The position numbers were made by a program, and so were the translations under genes. Source: Welwitschia mirabilis (Eukaryota > Gnetophyta > Gnetopsida > Welwitschiales). From it: a DNA stretch of 64,000 nt. The DNA lies in the NCBI GenBank assembly GCA_051453625.1, contig JBOZIK010000001.1, forward strand, positions 169,132,871 through 169,196,870, written 5' to 3'. Below are positions 34,200-44,500 of this stretch, piece by piece (positions within the stretch are counted from its first letter, which is position 1; each line of letters starts with the position of its first letter). Under the pieces are notes generated by a model that did not search any database, had not been told where the DNA came from, and was given only the letters and a program-made list of their open reading frames with translations.

Positions 34200-35225
34200 C
34201 CATTGACTTGGTAGGTGACTTTTTCATTAGGATCATATACTTCTATGGCTCCATTTCCCCAAATTTTTGTTATGGCATAAGGTCCTAGCTAATTTTATTC
34301 ATATTTCTATTTTAAATGGATTTTTTAATGTCAAAGATTAGTATAGAATCTCCCACATTAAAATTGGTTTTTCTAATTTTTTTTTTCATGATATGTTTTA
34401 GTTTTATATTGTAAAAGTTCTTTATGCAAAAGATATTTTTTTCTATTTTCATTCAAAATATTCATGTTTTCTATCCATTTCTTTTGAGCTATATCTAAGT
34501 TACATTTTAATTCTTTAGTGAATTTAAAGGTTTTATTCTAAATTCAATTAGCAAAAATAGCTTCTTTCCCATAAACCAATCCATATGGTGTAAACCCTAT
34601 GCTATATTTTCAAGTTATTTTATAGGCCCATAAAGATTCATTTAATTTTTTATCCCAATTTGTTTTCTTAATATTTATCACTTTTGTTAATATTATATTA
34701 ATTTCTCTATTAGCCACTTTAGGTTTACTATTAGATTAAAGATAAAAAGCAGAGAGAGTTTGTGATGGATTTCATGTTTTGATAGGAGTTTCTTGAAGAA
34801 TTCACTAATGAAATGAGTTCTCCTATCATATATAAGACTTCGAGGGGCTTTAAACAGATAAATGAGATTTCTAAGGAAAAAGTTAACTATAGTTTAGGAA
34901 TAACAATAAGATACAACCTCACCCTTGACCCACTTAGTGAAATAACCAACACAGACCAAAAAATATTTCTTTCTATAGGAGGAAGAGTTTATAGATCCAA
35001 TAAAATCTATTCCCCAAACATCAAAGGATTTAATTGACTAAATTCATTGTTATGGAATTTCTAATTTTTGGTTAAATATTCCTTCTCTTTGACACTTATC
35101 ATAACTCTGAACATAAGCATTTGAATCTTTAAATATTATAGGCCAATAGTATCTCATATAGAGAATTTTTATTCTTATTTTCTTCTTGCATCATAATGTC
35201 CTCCTCCTTCTCCTTCATGAGTTTC
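34200..35225 (-). pseudogene. Integrase relic of element Y
   Basis: Minus-strand reading contains the zinc-binding part YYWPIIFKDSNAYVQSYDKC (near 35,145-35,085), in which the first Cys of the CX2C pair is Tyr. The catalytic core follows: FDVWGIDFIGS (35,030-34,995), FLVCVGYFTKWV (34,960-34,925) and LIYDRRTHFISEFF (34,840-34,800), giving the first and second Asp. The C-terminal part near 34,700-34,230 includes FNVGD-like and SPTKSMG residues. The middle glycine of DNGT is Arg. The frame holds fairly well between 35,037 and 34,800 and is broken elsewhere. Confidence 0.8.
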
Positions 35226-35409
35226 CTTCAGAATTTCTTTTTGCAAATTTACTTCTACACATCTTCTAATAAGATGATATTTACATCTTCTCAATAACAT
35301 TTTGTCATATCATATGTAGTCTCTAGATTCTCTTAACAATCTCTTTTTTTAATAATAATTTATAAAATATGGTAATTTATTACTTACAATAAAATTTACT
35401 ATTTTAGCA

Positions 35410-35647
35410 NNNNNNNNNNNNNNNNNNNNNNNNNNNNNNNNNNNNNNNNNNNNNNNNNNNNNNNNNNNNNNNNNNNNNNNNNNNNNNNNNNNNNNNNNNN
35501 NNNNNNNNNNNNNNNNNNNNNNNNNNNNNNNNNNNNNNNNNNNNNNNNNNNNNNNNNNNNNNNNNNNNNNNNNNNNNNNNNNNNNNNNNNNNNNNNNNNN
35601 NNNNNNNNNNNNNNNNNNNNNNNNNNNNNNNNNNNNNNNNNNNNNNN
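35410..35647. other. 238-N gap
   Basis: Falls in the RNase H-integrase interval of element Y. The borders show no obvious duplication, so sequence is probably missing here. Confidence 0.85.
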
Positions 35648-35689
35648 CTTTTACTTTGTAATCTAGAATATAATGCTTGAACTTCTCTA

Positions 35690-36000
35690 ATACAATCACT
35701 ACTACTAACAACTCTTTTTTAGTTACTGTGTAAATTTTCTAAGATTGTTTAAAGTTCTTACTAATATATGCAATAGCATATGGTTTATTGTTTTTATCAT
35801 TTTGTCTTAAGCAGCTTCCATAGGATGACTAGATGTGTTGGTTATAGTGTGAAATGGTTTTGTCGAATTAGGTTCTTATAAAATGGGTACTGATAAAAGT
35901 TTATATTTTAAATTTTAATAAGCAGTTTGACATTTATCAGTTCAATTATATTTCACATCCTTCTATAAAATATTATTAGAGGTTTAGCAACTTTATTAAT
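35690..36000 (-). pseudogene. RNase H relic of element Y
   Basis: Directly downstream of the RT on the minus strand. Residues such as NKPYAIAYI-like and ELLVVVIVLEKFKHYIL (35,720-35,665) match the A....Y...EKELLA.V.A..KFR.YL pattern of the Ty3 RNase H. The end is cut by the N gap. Confidence 0.55.
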
Positions 36001-36059
36001 GTTAGATATAAATCTTTTAGAATATCCAATATGTTTTAAGAAAGATCTTAATTCTTTTA

Positions 36060-36690
36060 GTTTGGTTGGGGGTAAAATATCTTTTATAGTTTTCATTTTT
36101 TTTCTTTAGTCTTAATCAATTTTTAAGATATTTGATGTCCCAAAACTATGCCTTATATCACCATAATTCAAATTTTTGACTAGGTAAGTTTTAAGAATTT
36201 CTCTTTACATCTCTCTAAAACTCCTTCTAATCTATCAAGTAACTCATCAAAATCATTTCCAAAAGTTGAGAAATCATCTATAAAAACTTTAATATATTTT
36301 CATATCATATCCTAGAAGATACTATTTACTATCCTTTAGAAGGTAGCAAGGGTATTACATAACCTGAATGGTAATATCTTATAGGCATAAGTACCCCAAT
36401 GTTAAAAAAAAGTTGTCTTGGCTTGATATAACAAAGCTATTGGAACCTGATTATATCCATCAAAAAAGGTATAGTACTAATGTCTAAACACTCTTTCTAA
36501 AACTTAATCTATAAATGAAAAAGAAAAATGATCTTTGTAAGTTATAGTATTTGACTTTTGAAAATTTATACATACGCTCCATTTATTTCCCTTCTTGAAT
36601 ACCACTGTAACAGGACTAACCCATTCTAAATCAGATATAGGATAGATGAATCTAACATCCAAGAGTTTATAAATTTCTTATTTAATTATT
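36060..36690 (-). pseudogene. Reverse transcriptase relic of element Y
   Basis: Clear Athila-like RT on the minus strand: FIYPISDLEWVSPVTVVFKK near 36,650-36,590, WSVCINFQKSN near 36,580-36,545, YKDHFSFSFID near 36,535, FRHQYYTFFDGYNQVPIA near 36,500-36,445, and the active site YIKVFIDDFSTFGNDFDELL at 36,305-36,245 with both Asp kept (GAT GAT, complement of 36,273-36,278). The usual spacing of DGYSGYNQ is shortened. There are in-frame stops, many at former Gln or Trp codons. It would copy element RNA into DNA if intact. Confidence 0.85.
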
Positions 36691-37139
36691 TCTTGCATAT
36701 GTGAATTGCATATTCTTTTTTGTTGCCTATTTGGTTTAATAGAAGTATCTAAATAAATACTATGTTAACATTTTTTTGGGTCAATTCCCTTAATATCAAT
36801 ATGATTTCAAATAAAAGCTCCTTTTTTTTTCTAATTAGCATTCTTTTACACTTCCTCTTCTAAGAATGAGTTAAATAATCATTTATAATTAAAGGTTTAT
36901 TTAGATCTACTTCAATATACTCCGATCCTTCTTTAAGTGGAGGCCTTTATATTTCTTGGGGTGTCAAACTTCTCTCTTCATACTTTGCTTCATTTTTCTT
37001 ATCTAGCATCATACTAATATCTTGTATTAGAATTTCATTAGTTCTAGCTTCTGTATTATGTTCTATCTCCTCTACAACTACTACATTAGATAACTTGATC
37101 CCTTTCTTAAGATCTCTTAGACTAATTTTCATTACCACT

Positions 37140-37460
37140 CTCCTAGAATAAATAGTGACATCTATAATATTTGTCTAAACTCTCCTTAAAATCACTACAT
37201 AACTATCTCCTTAAGTCTTCATTACTATAGAATTTATCAAGTAGATAAATCCATGGAGTTCAATGAGTATGTCTTTTAGAACTCCTTATGTTGTTGCTAC
37301 TGAACCATCTGCCAAGTATACTTTTCCTTGATAAGGTATTAATTTTGGCTTTCCTATTTCCTCATAAGTCTCATATGCCATCATATTAACACTTTCTCCT
37401 AGATTCACTAGTGCTTCTAATTTAAGCTTCTAATTGATTTTGATATTTATTGTAAGTATT
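37140..37460 (-). pseudogene. Retropepsin relic of element Y, catalytic Asp to Asn
   Basis: On the minus strand EALVNLGESVNMMAYETYEE (37,417-37,358) corresponds to the ..DLGASVN..P...Y.. active-site block. The Asp codon is AAT (complement of 37,403-37,405), a single G-to-A change that kills the enzyme. VYLADGSVATT, one stop, then GVLKDILIELHGFIY follow, as in Athila-type proteases. Element Z has the same Asp-to-Asn change. Confidence 0.8.
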
Positions 37461-38145
37461 CCAGGATCACTATATTTTTCATGTTGTTTATTTTAAAGAA
37501 CTTGGGTGGAATCCAAAGAAACTTGATCTTTCCTCACCATCTAAATTTGTTTTTCCTTCTTAGTTTCCTTTTAATCCTTTCTTTTAAGCAAATGCTTTTC
37601 ATTTTCTTTCATTATGTAGGCACATCTTTTATTAAGTTTAAAAAAGATAATGATGTTGTTGTATCTTCTAAAACTTTTGTTAAATATTCTATGTCCTTTT
37701 CAATTTTTGGATGTTTTATTTATTTACTTTTTAGTGGAAAAGGTAGAGGATCATCAACCACTACTTCTTTCCCCATATTTATTCCTTTCTCAATTAGAGT
37801 GATATTCAAATTTGTTTTCTTACCTTAGTCTTCATTTGTCACCATTTATTTTCCACATCTAGTAGTTATTGCTTTACTTGTTGCTTTCTTTGGATTTGAA
37901 TGATGTTGAACATGAATTTTTTCTTCTTTCTTTTCTACCTCCAATTTTTCTTTTATGTCTTTTAAATTTCTATTTCTTCAATTTATAGAATAGTTATATT
38001 ATTCGTTCCTTTTAAAATTTACATACTTTTGTAAATGCTTTTCTGACTTACGTTTCTCATTTCCTACTTTGAGAAGGATATGGTTTTGTTTCTATTATTT
38101 GAGGTTGCTTTCTTATATTTAAATATACTTTATTAATATCTAATT

Positions 38146-38245
38146 NNNNNNNNNNNNNNNNNNNNNNNNNNNNNNNNNNNNNNNNNNNNNNNNNNNNNNN
38201 NNNNNNNNNNNNNNNNNNNNNNNNNNNNNNNNNNNNNNNNNNNNN
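38146..38245. other. 100-N gap bordered by a 64-bp duplication
   Basis: 38,082-38,145 recurs at 38,246-38,309 with a single mismatch. The Ns are probably an artificial spacer between overlapping contigs or haplotypes. Confidence 0.85.
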
Positions 38246-38541
38246 GGTTTTGTTTCTATTATTTGAGGTTGCGTTCTTATATTTAAATATACTTTATTAA
38301 TATCTAATTAATGAACGAATTCCTCCATCTAGGGACATTCTATTCCTTCATAATTATCTTCTTCACAATGTTCATAGATAGATCCTTCTTCCTCTTTAAA
38401 GTGTTGTACAACTAACTGCTCAAATTTTTCCACCATACTATTAATCATTTTTTTAACTACTTCTCTCATAAGGCTACTATGCTTTGAACTATACACGCTA
38501 CCATCTAATTCTAAAGTAAATACTTTATTTAATCTTTTCTT

Positions 38542-38641
38542 NNNNNNNNNNNNNNNNNNNNNNNNNNNNNNNNNNNNNNNNNNNNNNNNNNNNNNNNNNN
38601 NNNNNNNNNNNNNNNNNNNNNNNNNNNNNNNNNNNNNNNNN
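38542..38641. other. 100-N gap bordered by a 52-bp duplication
   Basis: 38,490-38,541 recurs at 38,642-38,693 with one mismatch, as in the neighbouring gap. Confidence 0.85.
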
Positions 38642-38699
38642 TATACACGCTACCATCTAATTCTAAAGTAAATACTTTATTTACTCTTTTCTTCTGTTC

Positions 38700-39150
38700 A
38701 CCTTCTTGTTTCTATTCTTGACTCATGTTATAAAACTAAGTAAAAAGCTTCTCCTACCTCTTAAACATTCTTTGTTTTAATGCTTCCTACACATGGTAAG
38801 TCTAATTCCTTTAAAGTTTCACTTCATAATCCTCTAAGTAAAGCTTTGACTTATTATCTAGCTGCAATTCCATGGTTAGCACCTTTAGCTAATAGTATGT
38901 TATATTTATCTATGAACTCATCAAACCTTTCATTATCTTTTTGTTTATCATTCAAAATTTATTCTCTTAAATCTTCAACTATCCTCATGGGTTGAAATTT
39001 AGCCAAGAAAGCATTTTAAAAAATTCCCTATGAACTAAAAGCATGATTAGGATTTCTATGATACCATAGCTAAGCATTTATTTTCAAAGAAAAAGAAAAA
39101 TACCTCAGAAAATTAGATTCTAAATCTAGATAATTTACTTTGTAGAAGGC
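38700..39150 (-). pseudogene. Gag relic of element Y
   Basis: A minus-strand reading gives FLAKFQPMRIVEDLRE (near 39,010-38,960), NDKQKDNERFDEFIDKYNIL (near 38,950-38,895), and ALLRGL with the following SETLKELDLP (near 38,850-38,795). This is the second half of the retrotransposon gag capsid domain (F..KF.P......I....Q...E....Y..R). Stops interrupt it. The region between it and the protease (37,460-38,690) is Lys/Glu-rich on the minus strand and carries no knuckle that I could see. Confidence 0.6.
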
Positions 39151-39679
39151 CTTAAATAAACTTAGATGCAGTAGAGGTTATTCTAACTTCTTGCCCTTAA
39201 AAGTGGGTATTTATGTTATATTTATATTTCTCACTTTTTCTAGGTGTTTCAAGCCTATAGAATTAATAGTACTTAAATCTTCTAGCTAATGGATATTATA
39301 ATTTAAGGGTCTTGAATCTTCATCATCTTCCTAATAACATCCTACTACAAATTTCTTCCCAGATTTATTTATCTTAACTTTTTGGGAAGATTCTCCTGGA
39401 GTAAGAGGTGATTTAAGGAGAGTAAGTAATTGCTATTCTAATTCATTCATTAATTTAAGAAACATTTATTCTTTCATAGTTTTTCCAAGAGTAGTTTCAT
39501 CCATCATGAGATCTTCTTCATCTATTTCTATTTTAATCCTTCTTCCAGTCTGCTCATCTAGATTATATTTGTTAGGGTCTTTAACATACCTTCCTTTCTC
39601 ATCTTGTTATTTTTCTTGAATATCTTATTCAAGTATAGACTTCTTTATCTCTACTAGTTGGCTTTATATAGTCCTCCTT

Positions 39680-39703
39680 TTAGCACCAAAATGGTGGAAG
39701 CTT
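39680..39703 (-). other. Primer-binding site of element Y
   Basis: The minus strand reads TTTTGGTGCTAAAAGGAGGA next to the putative LTR end. It resembles the TTTGGCGCTAGAAGGAGG class of primer sites with C-to-T and G-to-A changes. Confidence 0.5.
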
Positions 39704-40660
39704 ATATTATGAAATAAATGTAGAAAATATTAAGAACTATACTAAAAAATGTAGAAAACAATTACACTATTAACCTAAAATATGTCTAAATCATTAAATA
39801 AAAATGACAGGTTTACTAAAGAACTAGTTGAGATTATTAGTACTTCAATCATTTAGTTTAAAACTCATCATCATAATAAGCTCATGATGTAGTTCCTTGA
39901 ACTAGTCAAGTTGATAATTGACAAGTTTATTACATACGTATGTTACATTAGGGAGGAATTAAGAAGAAGCAAATAAAAACATGATATGATTTTAGATGAA
40001 TACTAAATAATAATTATTTCTAAGTATTGATAATTATCCTAATTCATGTTTAGCTACACAAATAGGAGTAAGTGAAATAAAATATTACCTTTTCAAGGAA
40101 TAAAACATAACATAATGATATTCAAAAATATCAGCTTTTCAACTTTATATTAAGATACAAAATATTACAAAGAAATGTAATGATAAGTTTGTGTTTTCCT
40201 TTGAAAAAAACACTAGAACATGAGAGATCCTACTGTGCCCTTTATAGGATGGATGAAGCTTTTCTTAACCTTCTTACTTAGTTCTATTGTTGGAGCCTTT
40301 TTGATAAAATATCCTCACCTTTAGTGATGATCTCCTCCTTATACCATTTAGCCTCTTTCCATTTTATCATTTTCTTTCTTTGCTTCTAATAAATAGGTTT
40401 ATGGTTGAAGTTGTTACTATATTTTTGCCACCTTGATCTTCTTTCTCATCCTTATTCTAGATGGCATTTTGTACCTACGACATGATATATATGTATATAT
40501 ATACATGCTGACCTACTAACATACTAACTAACTAACCTAATAACCAACTAGTGTATTAATTTAAATACTAAAGAGAAATATTGAATGTCATCTAAAATGT
40601 ATAATCATGAAAAAAATAAATTCTCATTAATAATCAAAATTTACATCATTTTTAATTCTC
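39697..40660 (-). repeat. Putative 5' LTR of element Y
   Basis: Placed between the primer site and the resumption of X LTR sequence at about 40,660. A minus-strand TATA-like CCTATAAAGGGC is near 40,247-40,236. No second copy confirms the limits. Confidence 0.45.
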
Positions 40661-41090
40661 ATCAAATACATAATATGGTAATCATTATCTAAGCTCTTTG
40701 TTTCAAAGGGATATTAGAAAAAATGTCAAAAATAGGTACTAGAGCTTGCACGCCTTGGTGTTTCTAGGTTAAGTATACACTGAACATGAAGAATGGTCAT
40801 CAAATGCAGGGCTGTGTCTAGCCTTTTCTAATGAAGTTCATTGATACTAAAAGTAATACAAAAGATGAATTCCTAAAGGAGGGCCATAGAAACAACACTC
40901 TCCTTTGATACTCACCACTATATAAGCATGGAAACAAGGTTGATATATAATCTACCTATAACAAGGGCACTACAACAAAGTAGTAGCATGAACAAGTTAT
41001 CACAAACAATGAAGAGAGGCATGTGTTGTAGATAGAATAACACCCAATTGCTGCTATCAAAGAAAGGATGGACTAGAAGAATACTACAAC
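40660..41090 (-). repeat. 5' LTR of element X, second piece
   Basis: Parallels 21,425-21,870 in the same orientation. It is followed after about 350 bp by the inverted LTR copy, so 40,680-41,085 and 41,450-41,845 form the arms of a large imperfect palindrome. Confidence 0.75.
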
Positions 41091-41244
41091 CAGCAGATGA
41101 AGAACTCTTGAAACAAAGGAGTACAATGAAGGAAAGTAAGGGGACATAATTAGAAAATAAGAACTCTTCAAGGGAATAGGGTACTAGCCTTGAGGGGTTT
41201 TCTTAAGGGTAGATTTAAAAGAAGGACAAGGAAGTCAAGGAGAG
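41091..41244 (+). other. Spacer between inverted LTR copies, with purine tract
   Basis: Unlike the LTR. It includes a purine-rich run near 41,218-41,247 (AAAAGAAGGACAAGGAAG and following) immediately before the inverted LTR. That is where a polypurine tract of a plus-strand element would be, suggesting that this is the tail of the internal region belonging to the inverted LTR. Confidence 0.45.
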
Positions 41245-42589
41245 AACATACTAGGCTATGCGAAGGAGGACCAACTAACCACATAGGCCCTGTCATCATG
41301 TAGAATGATGTACCTTATTAGGAAACACTGACATTACAAGCTTTGTAGGAAGCATCAAAAGAACCAAAAAATAAATAAAAGACTCTATTGATCTAGAATA
41401 CTAGTACTAACCACTAATAACACATGCTACGACTTCATCTTCTAACCCATCCTTTCTTTGACAATAACAACTAGGTGTTATTCTATCTATAATGCATCTT
41501 CATCATCTATGGTAACTTGCATATGCTACTCCTTTGACATAACACCCTTGTAGTAGGTAGATTGTCTATCAACATGGTTTTCGTGCCTACATAGTGGTAA
41601 GTATCATGGAAGAGTGTTGTTTTTAGGTCCCTCCTTTGGGAATTCATCTTTTGTATTACTTTGAATATTAGAGAACTTCATTTAAAAGGGCTAGATATCT
41701 ACCCACATCTAGATGATCATTCTTCTTGTTTAGTATATACTCAGCCTAGAAACACTAAGGCTTGTAAGGTCTAATGCCTATTTTTAACTTTTTTTCCAAT
41801 ATCCCTTTGTATTAGAGAGCTTAGATAATGATTATTTTATCATGTGTTAATTTTTAGAAAACACTCTAGTACTCCATTGACTTATGAATCTATAAAGTTC
41901 TTAACATTACCATTTAAAAAAAGGGTACTAAGTTGTTTCTTTAGTTAAAAGCTAATAATTCTTCATTGTTAGATTTCTTTCTTGCTTCATCATCATATGA
42001 AAACATGTTATGTCACATTTATGGGGTCAGAAAATCTTGCTTCTTTATTTAGGAGACTTTCATTTATTTCTTTATCAATCGGACTTACAAATTTAAGTTA
42101 GCTTTATATTTTAAAAAAATTATTAAAACAAAATCTTTTAGCCTTAATCCTTTACTCTTCATAGCTTAAGTAACAATTCTCTCCAATCTAGTTCTCATCA
42201 TTTTTGATTTATCCTATCCTTGCAATTTCATTCATTAACATGGGCCTTTTCTTTCCACCTTCCTATACCATTATCTGCTATCTCATCTTTCCTTCTTTTT
42301 TTTGAAACCTTTATTTTATTATTGCTAGACTTTGTGTGATTCTTTCCCCCTTGCTTGTTTTTTCATAATCTAAAATAAACTTCTTTAACACCTCCTTGCT
42401 CAAATCTCTACTCATTTCTATCCACCTCATTTTCCTTTATCTCTTGCCAACTAGAATTGTTCTTAGATGTTACTGTATCCTAGGGATAGAGCCAGAGGCC
42501 ATCATCTACCCAAAAAAGTTAAGGAAACCAATAAATTTTCCTCCAAAAGAAATGTGTTGGCACTCATAACCAAAATTTGCACATTAACA
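41245..42589 (+). repeat. Inverted copy of the X LTR (plus orientation)
   Basis: About 1345 bp that is the reverse complement of 20,693-22,045 along its whole length, ending ACATTAACA directly against TCTCT and the remainder of the element 1 LTR. Confidence 0.8.
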
Positions 42590-42731
42590 TCTCTTTTTTT
42601 CCTTATTCTTTTTTAATTGTACTTTCAAGATAAGCAAGACTTGTGTAATTTATGTAAACCATCCCAGTTATCCTGTGGATAGAATGATACTACATATTTA
42701 CCTAGTTTAAATCCATTTCATTGTATTCACA
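42590..42731 (+). repeat. 3' LTR of element 1, right part
   Basis: Resumes the LTR interrupted at 20,692: it matches 9,814-9,955 of the 5' LTR, including the GACTTGTGTAATTTATGTAA block, and ends TTCACA. No primer site follows, as expected for a 3' LTR. Confidence 0.85.
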
Positions 42732-43500
42732 TATACATATTGTTATTACAACTTTAATAAATGTGAAATATCTATCATATTCTTAATTATGTTTAATTTA
42801 TCATGGTGATTTTAGTTGTTGTACATTAAATGCTTTTATAATTTGTAAAATCATCTCTTAATCTTATCTTTAGTAATTAATCTATTATATAAGTATCCTT
42901 CCATGAGATAAGCTATAAATGCTAAAGTGACTTATTAGTATTAGCTGTGATATTAGTTTGACCACAAATATAAACTTCACTTAAAGATGTAGATCGATTT
43001 CTCATTTTGTAAAAATTGCTAATTGAACTAGATGCTTATCTTAACAAGTCTTGTTTAAAGAACTTTATTGATTCATACTTAAGTATAGGTGTACTTGCTA
43101 CATTAAGATAATTTTTGTTAATTTATGTTATAATAATAATGCATGATGCTAATTCTAGTTTATTATTCTAATATCTTAAGCTTTTTCTTAATTTAATTAA
43201 TGTTATAAGAATCTAGATATGAAGTTTGTTCAACTTTCACTATATTGTAATTTTTAGTTGTTTTGGTATTTGTATTTAAAGTGATTCACTATTGATGACC
43301 CAAGCTACATAGTCAAAGTATAGTAAATAATAAAAGAGGAAGCAAATGAAGAAGAGGTACAAAGGCAACATGGTAGTTAAGGGTCCTAATTAGAAGAAAC
43401 CTATTCATTCTAATGAGATTCTCTTTCTTATTATTAAGCATCCTTCAATTTGGGCTATTTTGGAAATGGTTGCTACATAGGTTTTTAGTTAGAGAAATTA
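42732..43500. other. AT-rich stretch, no gene recognised
   Basis: Between the end of element 1 and the Copia relic. Frames are broken, and the right part may be unreadable Copia pol. Confidence 0.4.
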
Positions 43501-43529
43501 AAGGTTGTAGATTTAATTAAAAATTTATG

Positions 43530-44500
43530 TCTAAATTAAAGATTAGTTCTCATAGCCTTAAACAAGCCCCTAAACAATGATATAAAAGGTTTGACATGTT
43601 TATGGTATAATAAAGGTATTAAATATTTTAAGTTCATCATTCTAAGAAATTATTTGTGTGAGTGTAACAAGCTAAAAGCTAAGATGATAAAGGGATTTTC
43701 ACAAAAGATCTCAAAAAGGCCAAGAAAATTCTCAGAATGAGTACCAAAATAGATTGAAAGAATAAGAAAGTTTGGATGAATTAAATTGAATACATTAGAA
43801 AGGGGTTGAAATGATTTAATATTTTAAATTATGATCATGATGCTACACCTTTGACAGGTCATTTGAAGTTGTTAAAGAAGGATTTCCCTAGTTCTAATAA
43901 GGAGGGACATATAAAAGCAATGCCTACACATTAGCTATTATAAGCTTGATGTATTTCATAATTTGTACCAAATATGACATTGCATAAGCAGTGAGAGTTA
44001 TCTCTAGATATATGAACAATATTAGAAGGGATCATTAATAAGATATCAAATGGATCTTGTGATATTTGAATGAGACTTAGCATGTCTTGTTACATTTTAA
44101 GGTCTTGTCTCTGAAAACTATTAGGTATATAAATGAAAATTTTTATAGTTGCATGGATTCTAAAAAGACCCCTATAAAATTTGTTTTTTTCGATAGCTGT
44201 TGATGGTGTTCTTAGTTGCATGTCACATTTTCATAGTTTGATGGCTTTGTATACTACAAAGCCTGAATATTTTGCTTTATTAGAGGTAATAGAATAGATA
44301 ATTTTGCTGAGATACATTTGTAAATGGATTGTACTTATTCAAGCCAAATATTTTATGTATTATAACAACAAAAGTGCAATTCACTTGATTAAAAATGCTA
44401 CATATGATGCAACAACAAAGCATGTTAATGTGAGTGCCACTTCATAAAGGACATCTTTAAGTAAAGGTTTTACTAGTTGATAAGGTTGTCTAATTTATAC
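43530..44500 (+). pseudogene. Copia reverse transcriptase-RNase H relic
   Basis: Plus-strand reading across stops gives the C-terminal half of a Ty1/Copia pol. SLKQAPKQ-YKRFD (43,555-43,600; usual YGLKQ.PR.WY..) is followed by KDLKKAKKILRMS (43,707-43,746), TPLTGHLKLLKKDFPS (43,848-43,896), LMYFIICTKYDIA (43,948-43,988; usual LMY....TRPDI), IKWIL (44,049-44,064), ALYTTKPEYFAL (44,246-44,282; usual LST.EAEY.A) and ATTKHVNV (44,409-44,432; usual RTKHI.V). These are the thumb and RNase H parts. The active-site YVDD segment is not readable. Integrase and gag are not visible upstream, so the element is truncated as well as decayed. Confidence 0.75.

Larger units (their letters stand above)
34200..40660 (-). 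mobile_element. Element Y: Ty3/Gypsy (Athila-like) retrotransposon, minus strand
   Basis: From high to low coordinate: putative 5' LTR (39,697-40,660), primer site, gag, protease, RT, RNase H and integrase, all on the minus strand. The RT motif FIDDFSTFG is of the Athila-like type. Three N gaps fall within it, two of them with duplicated borders. Its 3' LTR was not identified with confidence. It lies between two pieces of the X 5' LTR, so it, or the larger block containing it, inserted there after X. Confidence 0.75.
20693..42589. mobile_element. 21.9-kb nested insertion with inverted ends and TCTCT target duplication
   Basis: The insertion splits the element 1 3' LTR. TCTCT lies immediately outside both ends (20,688-20,692 and 42,590-42,594), as expected for a 5-bp retroelement target duplication, although the site is CT-rich. 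The left end begins TACTAATGCACACATT and the right end finishes TTTGCACATTAACA: they are reverse complements of one another, so both outer ends are the 3' end of the same LTR. A normal LTR element has direct, not inverted, ends. Inside are element X, element Y and an unexplained block. Confidence 0.7.
8622..42731 (+). mobile_element. Element 1: Ty3/Gypsy (Athila/Tat-like) retrotransposon with nested insertions
   Basis: 5' LTR at 8622-9955, primer site, leader, gag and protease follow in normal order on the plus strand. A distinctive 3' region then leads to an LTR. The 3' region and LTR start occur twice (from about 14,686 and from about 17,740), and the second LTR is split by a 21.9-kb insertion, so its last 142 bp lie at 42,590-42,731. 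No RT or integrase is present between protease and the 3' region. The five bases before the 5' LTR (TATTA) and after the last LTR (TATAC) agree only partly, so the outer limits are probable rather than proven. Confidence 0.7.

Noticed and set aside
33285-34200. 3' LTR of element Y
   Set aside because: Only a short AAGCTTATATTAT-type match to the putative 5' LTR; not enough to define an LTR.
37481-37828. 115-codon plus-strand frame
   Set aside because: It is antisense to the gag-protease interval of element Y, and its Phe/Leu-rich translation is what the complement of Lys/Glu-rich coding sequence gives.
34130-40260. CCCTTATAGGATGGA-like motif near 34,130 (minus) and 40,240 (plus) as paired LTR TATA boxes of element Y
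   Set aside because: The two are in opposite orientation, and their surroundings do not align.
8617-42736. TATTA/TATAC as the target duplication of element 1
   Set aside because: Only the first three bases agree; it may be a decayed duplication but cannot be used as proof.
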